DNA from: Pseudomonas sp. B20(2017)
GTDB taxonomy: Bacteria; Pseudomonadota; Gammaproteobacteria; Pseudomonadales; Pseudomonadaceae
Assembly (NCBI RefSeq): GCF_002113125.1
Contig: NZ_NEJP01000008.1
Span: forward strand, 1 to 64,000
Reading direction: 5' to 3'
Length of the DNA stretch: 64,000 nucleotides
Both the position numbers and the translations under genes were made by a program. Shown piece by piece: positions 62,790-64,000 of the stretch (its first letter is position 1; every line of letters starts with the position of its first letter). The notes under the pieces are model-generated. The model had not been told where the DNA came from. It searched no databases and saw only the letters and a list, made by a program, of their open reading frames with translations.

Positions 62790-64000
62790 CAACGGTCTCC
62801 TTGTTTGGCCAGGTGTTCGCGAGCCATGTCATGCAATGAGCGGGCAGCGGGTTTCGGCGCGCTGTGGTTCTGCGTCCAAGGGCCGACATTGTTCGGCGCC
62901 AATGCGCGCAGGCGTGTGGCAAAAAACGCAAACATTCGATACAAGGTCGGCGAGCTGTTGAGCTTCGCCCAGGCGTTCCAGATGAAGCGTTCCTTGCGCG
63001 AATATTTGCTGCCCTGGCCGCGCATCACTTGATGTGGCGAGTCGGGGGCTTTGACGTTCTCTTCGCGTAGGCGGCGCAGCAGTGCGGGAATAGGAATTTT
63101 TACCGGACACACTTCACCGCAGGCGCCGCACAACGAAGACGCACTCGGGTGATCCGGGACTTTCGCCAGGCCGACCATGTGCGGGGTGATGATTTTGCCG
63201 ATCGGGCCGGGGTAAACCTCGCCGTAGGTATGGCCGCCGACGCGGGTGTAAACCGGGCAATGATTCATGCAGGCGCCACAGCGGATGCAGTTCAGTGTCT
63301 GGCGCAATTCACTGTCGGCAAACGCCTGGCTGCGACCGTTGTCGAGCAATACCAGATGCACTTCCTGCGGGCCGTCGAGTTCGTGCTCCTTGCGCGGGCC
63401 GGAGATCATGTTGACGTAAGTGGTGATCGGAATGCCCAGCGCCGAGCGGGTCAGCAATGACAGCAGCGGCACCACGTCGCGCAGGTTTTCCACGACCTTT
63501 TCGATGCCGGTGACGGCGATGTGCACCGGCGGCACGGTGGTGGTCATGCGGCCGTTGCCTTCGTTTTCCACCAGCAGCAGGGTGCCGGTTTCGGCCACGG
63601 CGAAGTTGACACCGGAAACGCCGATGTCCGCTTCGAAGAATTTCTGCCGCAGGACCCTGCGACCGATCTGAATGAGTTGGTCAACGTCCTTGGTGTATTC
63701 CACGCCAAGTTTGTCGTGGAACAAGGACGCGACCTGACCGGCATTCTTGTGGATTGCCGGCATGATTATGTGAGAAGGCTTCTCGTGGTCGAGCTGGACG
63801 ATGTACTCCCCCATGTCGGACTCCAGACATTCAATGTCCCGAGCCTCGAGGAAATGGTTCATCTCCATCTCTTCGCTGACCATCGATTTGCCCTTGATCA
63901 CTTGCCGCGCCTCGTGAGCGCGGATGATCGAAAGGACGATGCCATTGGCCTCGTCCACCGTTTCCGCCCAGTGCACTGTCACACCGTTGCGAGTCAGGTT
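62789..64000 (-). CDS. lutB: Iron-sulfur lactate-utilisation protein LutB, 5' end missing
   Basis: About 404 C-terminal residues are present; the reading frame runs open past the window edge, so the start lies beyond 64000. It has a LUD-like N-terminal part (GVSGVNFAVAETGTLLLVEN) and two 4Fe-4S motifs (CIRCGACMNHCP, CGACGEVCP). LutB passes electrons from L-lactate in the LutABC complex. lutA is expected just outside the window. Confidence 0.93.
   Translation of the reverse strand, partial: NLTRNGVTVHWAETVDEANGIVLSIIRAHEARQVIKGKSMVSEEMEMNHFLEARDIECLESDMGEYIVQLDHEKPSHIIMPAIHKNAGQVASLFHDKLGVEYTKDVDQLIQIGRRVLRQKFFEADIGVSGVNFAVAETGTLLLVENEGNGRMTTTVPPVHIAVTGIEKVVENLRDVVPLLSLLTRSALGIPITTYVNMISGPRKEHELDGPQEVHLVLLDNGRSQAFADSELRQTLNCIRCGACMNHCPVYTRVGGHTYGEVYPGPIGKIITPHMVGLAKVPDHPSASSLCGACGEVCPVKIPIPALLRRLREENVKAPDSPHQVMRGQGSKYSRKERFIWNAWAKLNSSPTLYRMFAFFATRLRALAPNNVGPWTQNHSAPKPAARSLHDMAREHLAKQGDR

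Overview
The window is a piece of a Pseudomonas chromosome, most likely of the P. fluorescens group. The evidence is recC-recB-recD directly after a 5S rRNA gene, a yfiR-yfiN-yfiB operon, mmsA-mmsB, two DUF6124-like small proteins, a Pseudomonas-type REP pair, and an ssrA gene whose tag reads ANDDQYGAALAA. Backbone genes are GC-rich and packed, with ATGA overlaps inside operons.

Layout. 1-100: end of an rrn operon and its terminator. 208-9451: recCBD. 9570-11909: yfiRNB, periplasmic and outer-membrane control of a diguanylate cyclase. 11959-18577: a 6.5-kb integrative element of visibly lower GC, inserted in the 3' end of a LysR gene and bounded by an 86-bp near-perfect direct repeat. 18439-21959: that LysR gene and mmsAB (valine and methylmalonate semialdehyde catabolism). 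22900-37596: an 11-gene, one-direction biosynthesis and export cluster. 37663-38847: a MerR regulator and a quinone reductase. 38903-43846: two LysR regulators, TauE/SafE permease, a YgiN/MdaB quinone pair and an SDR. 43989-44777: a Fic protein and a small convergent ORF. 45035-48719: GntP permease, RpiR regulator and N-acyl-D-amino-acid deacylase. 48837-53240: glyoxalase-fold protein, AraC regulator, DUF6124 protein and a chemoreceptor. 53485-56473: a histidine phosphatase, a PAP2 phosphatase and an ArnT-like glycosyltransferase, probably envelope glycolipid remodelling. 56542-59168: acetyltransferase, a second DUF6124 protein, isochorismatase-like hydrolase, tmRNA and a small periplasmic protein. 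59299-64000: a lactate-oxidation operon (lutB-lutC-FAD/Fe-S oxidase) running off the right edge.

Most striking region 1: the 6.5-kb element. It has a tyrosine integrase, an HNH nuclease, a possible HK97-fold capsid protein, an FRG-domain protein and small unknown genes, but no recognisable replication, terminase, portal, tail or lysis genes. It carries two copies of CCTCACTATGGCTACA, which look like promoters for a T7/T3/gh-1-type single-subunit phage RNA polymerase. TGTCACAA repeats at exact 12-bp spacing (two at the left end, three at the right) look like integrase arm sites. I infer a small satellite that is switched on, and perhaps replicated, by a T7-like helper phage, and that carries an FRG defence-type cargo gene.

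Most striking region 2: the 22.9-37.6 kb cluster. It encodes an ACP with a zinc ribbon, four ketosynthase-type proteins (two active and two lacking the catalytic Cys, alternating), an aminotransferase fused to an acyl-ACP-reductase-like domain, two FabG-like reductases, and a DUF1302 / LolA-like / MMPL export set. I infer an amine-terminated lipid or polyketide of unknown structure that is exported to the outer envelope. Two closely matching MerR-type promoters with 20-bp spacers, one before the ACP gene and one before the quinone reductase gene, bracket the merR gene and suggest one regulon.
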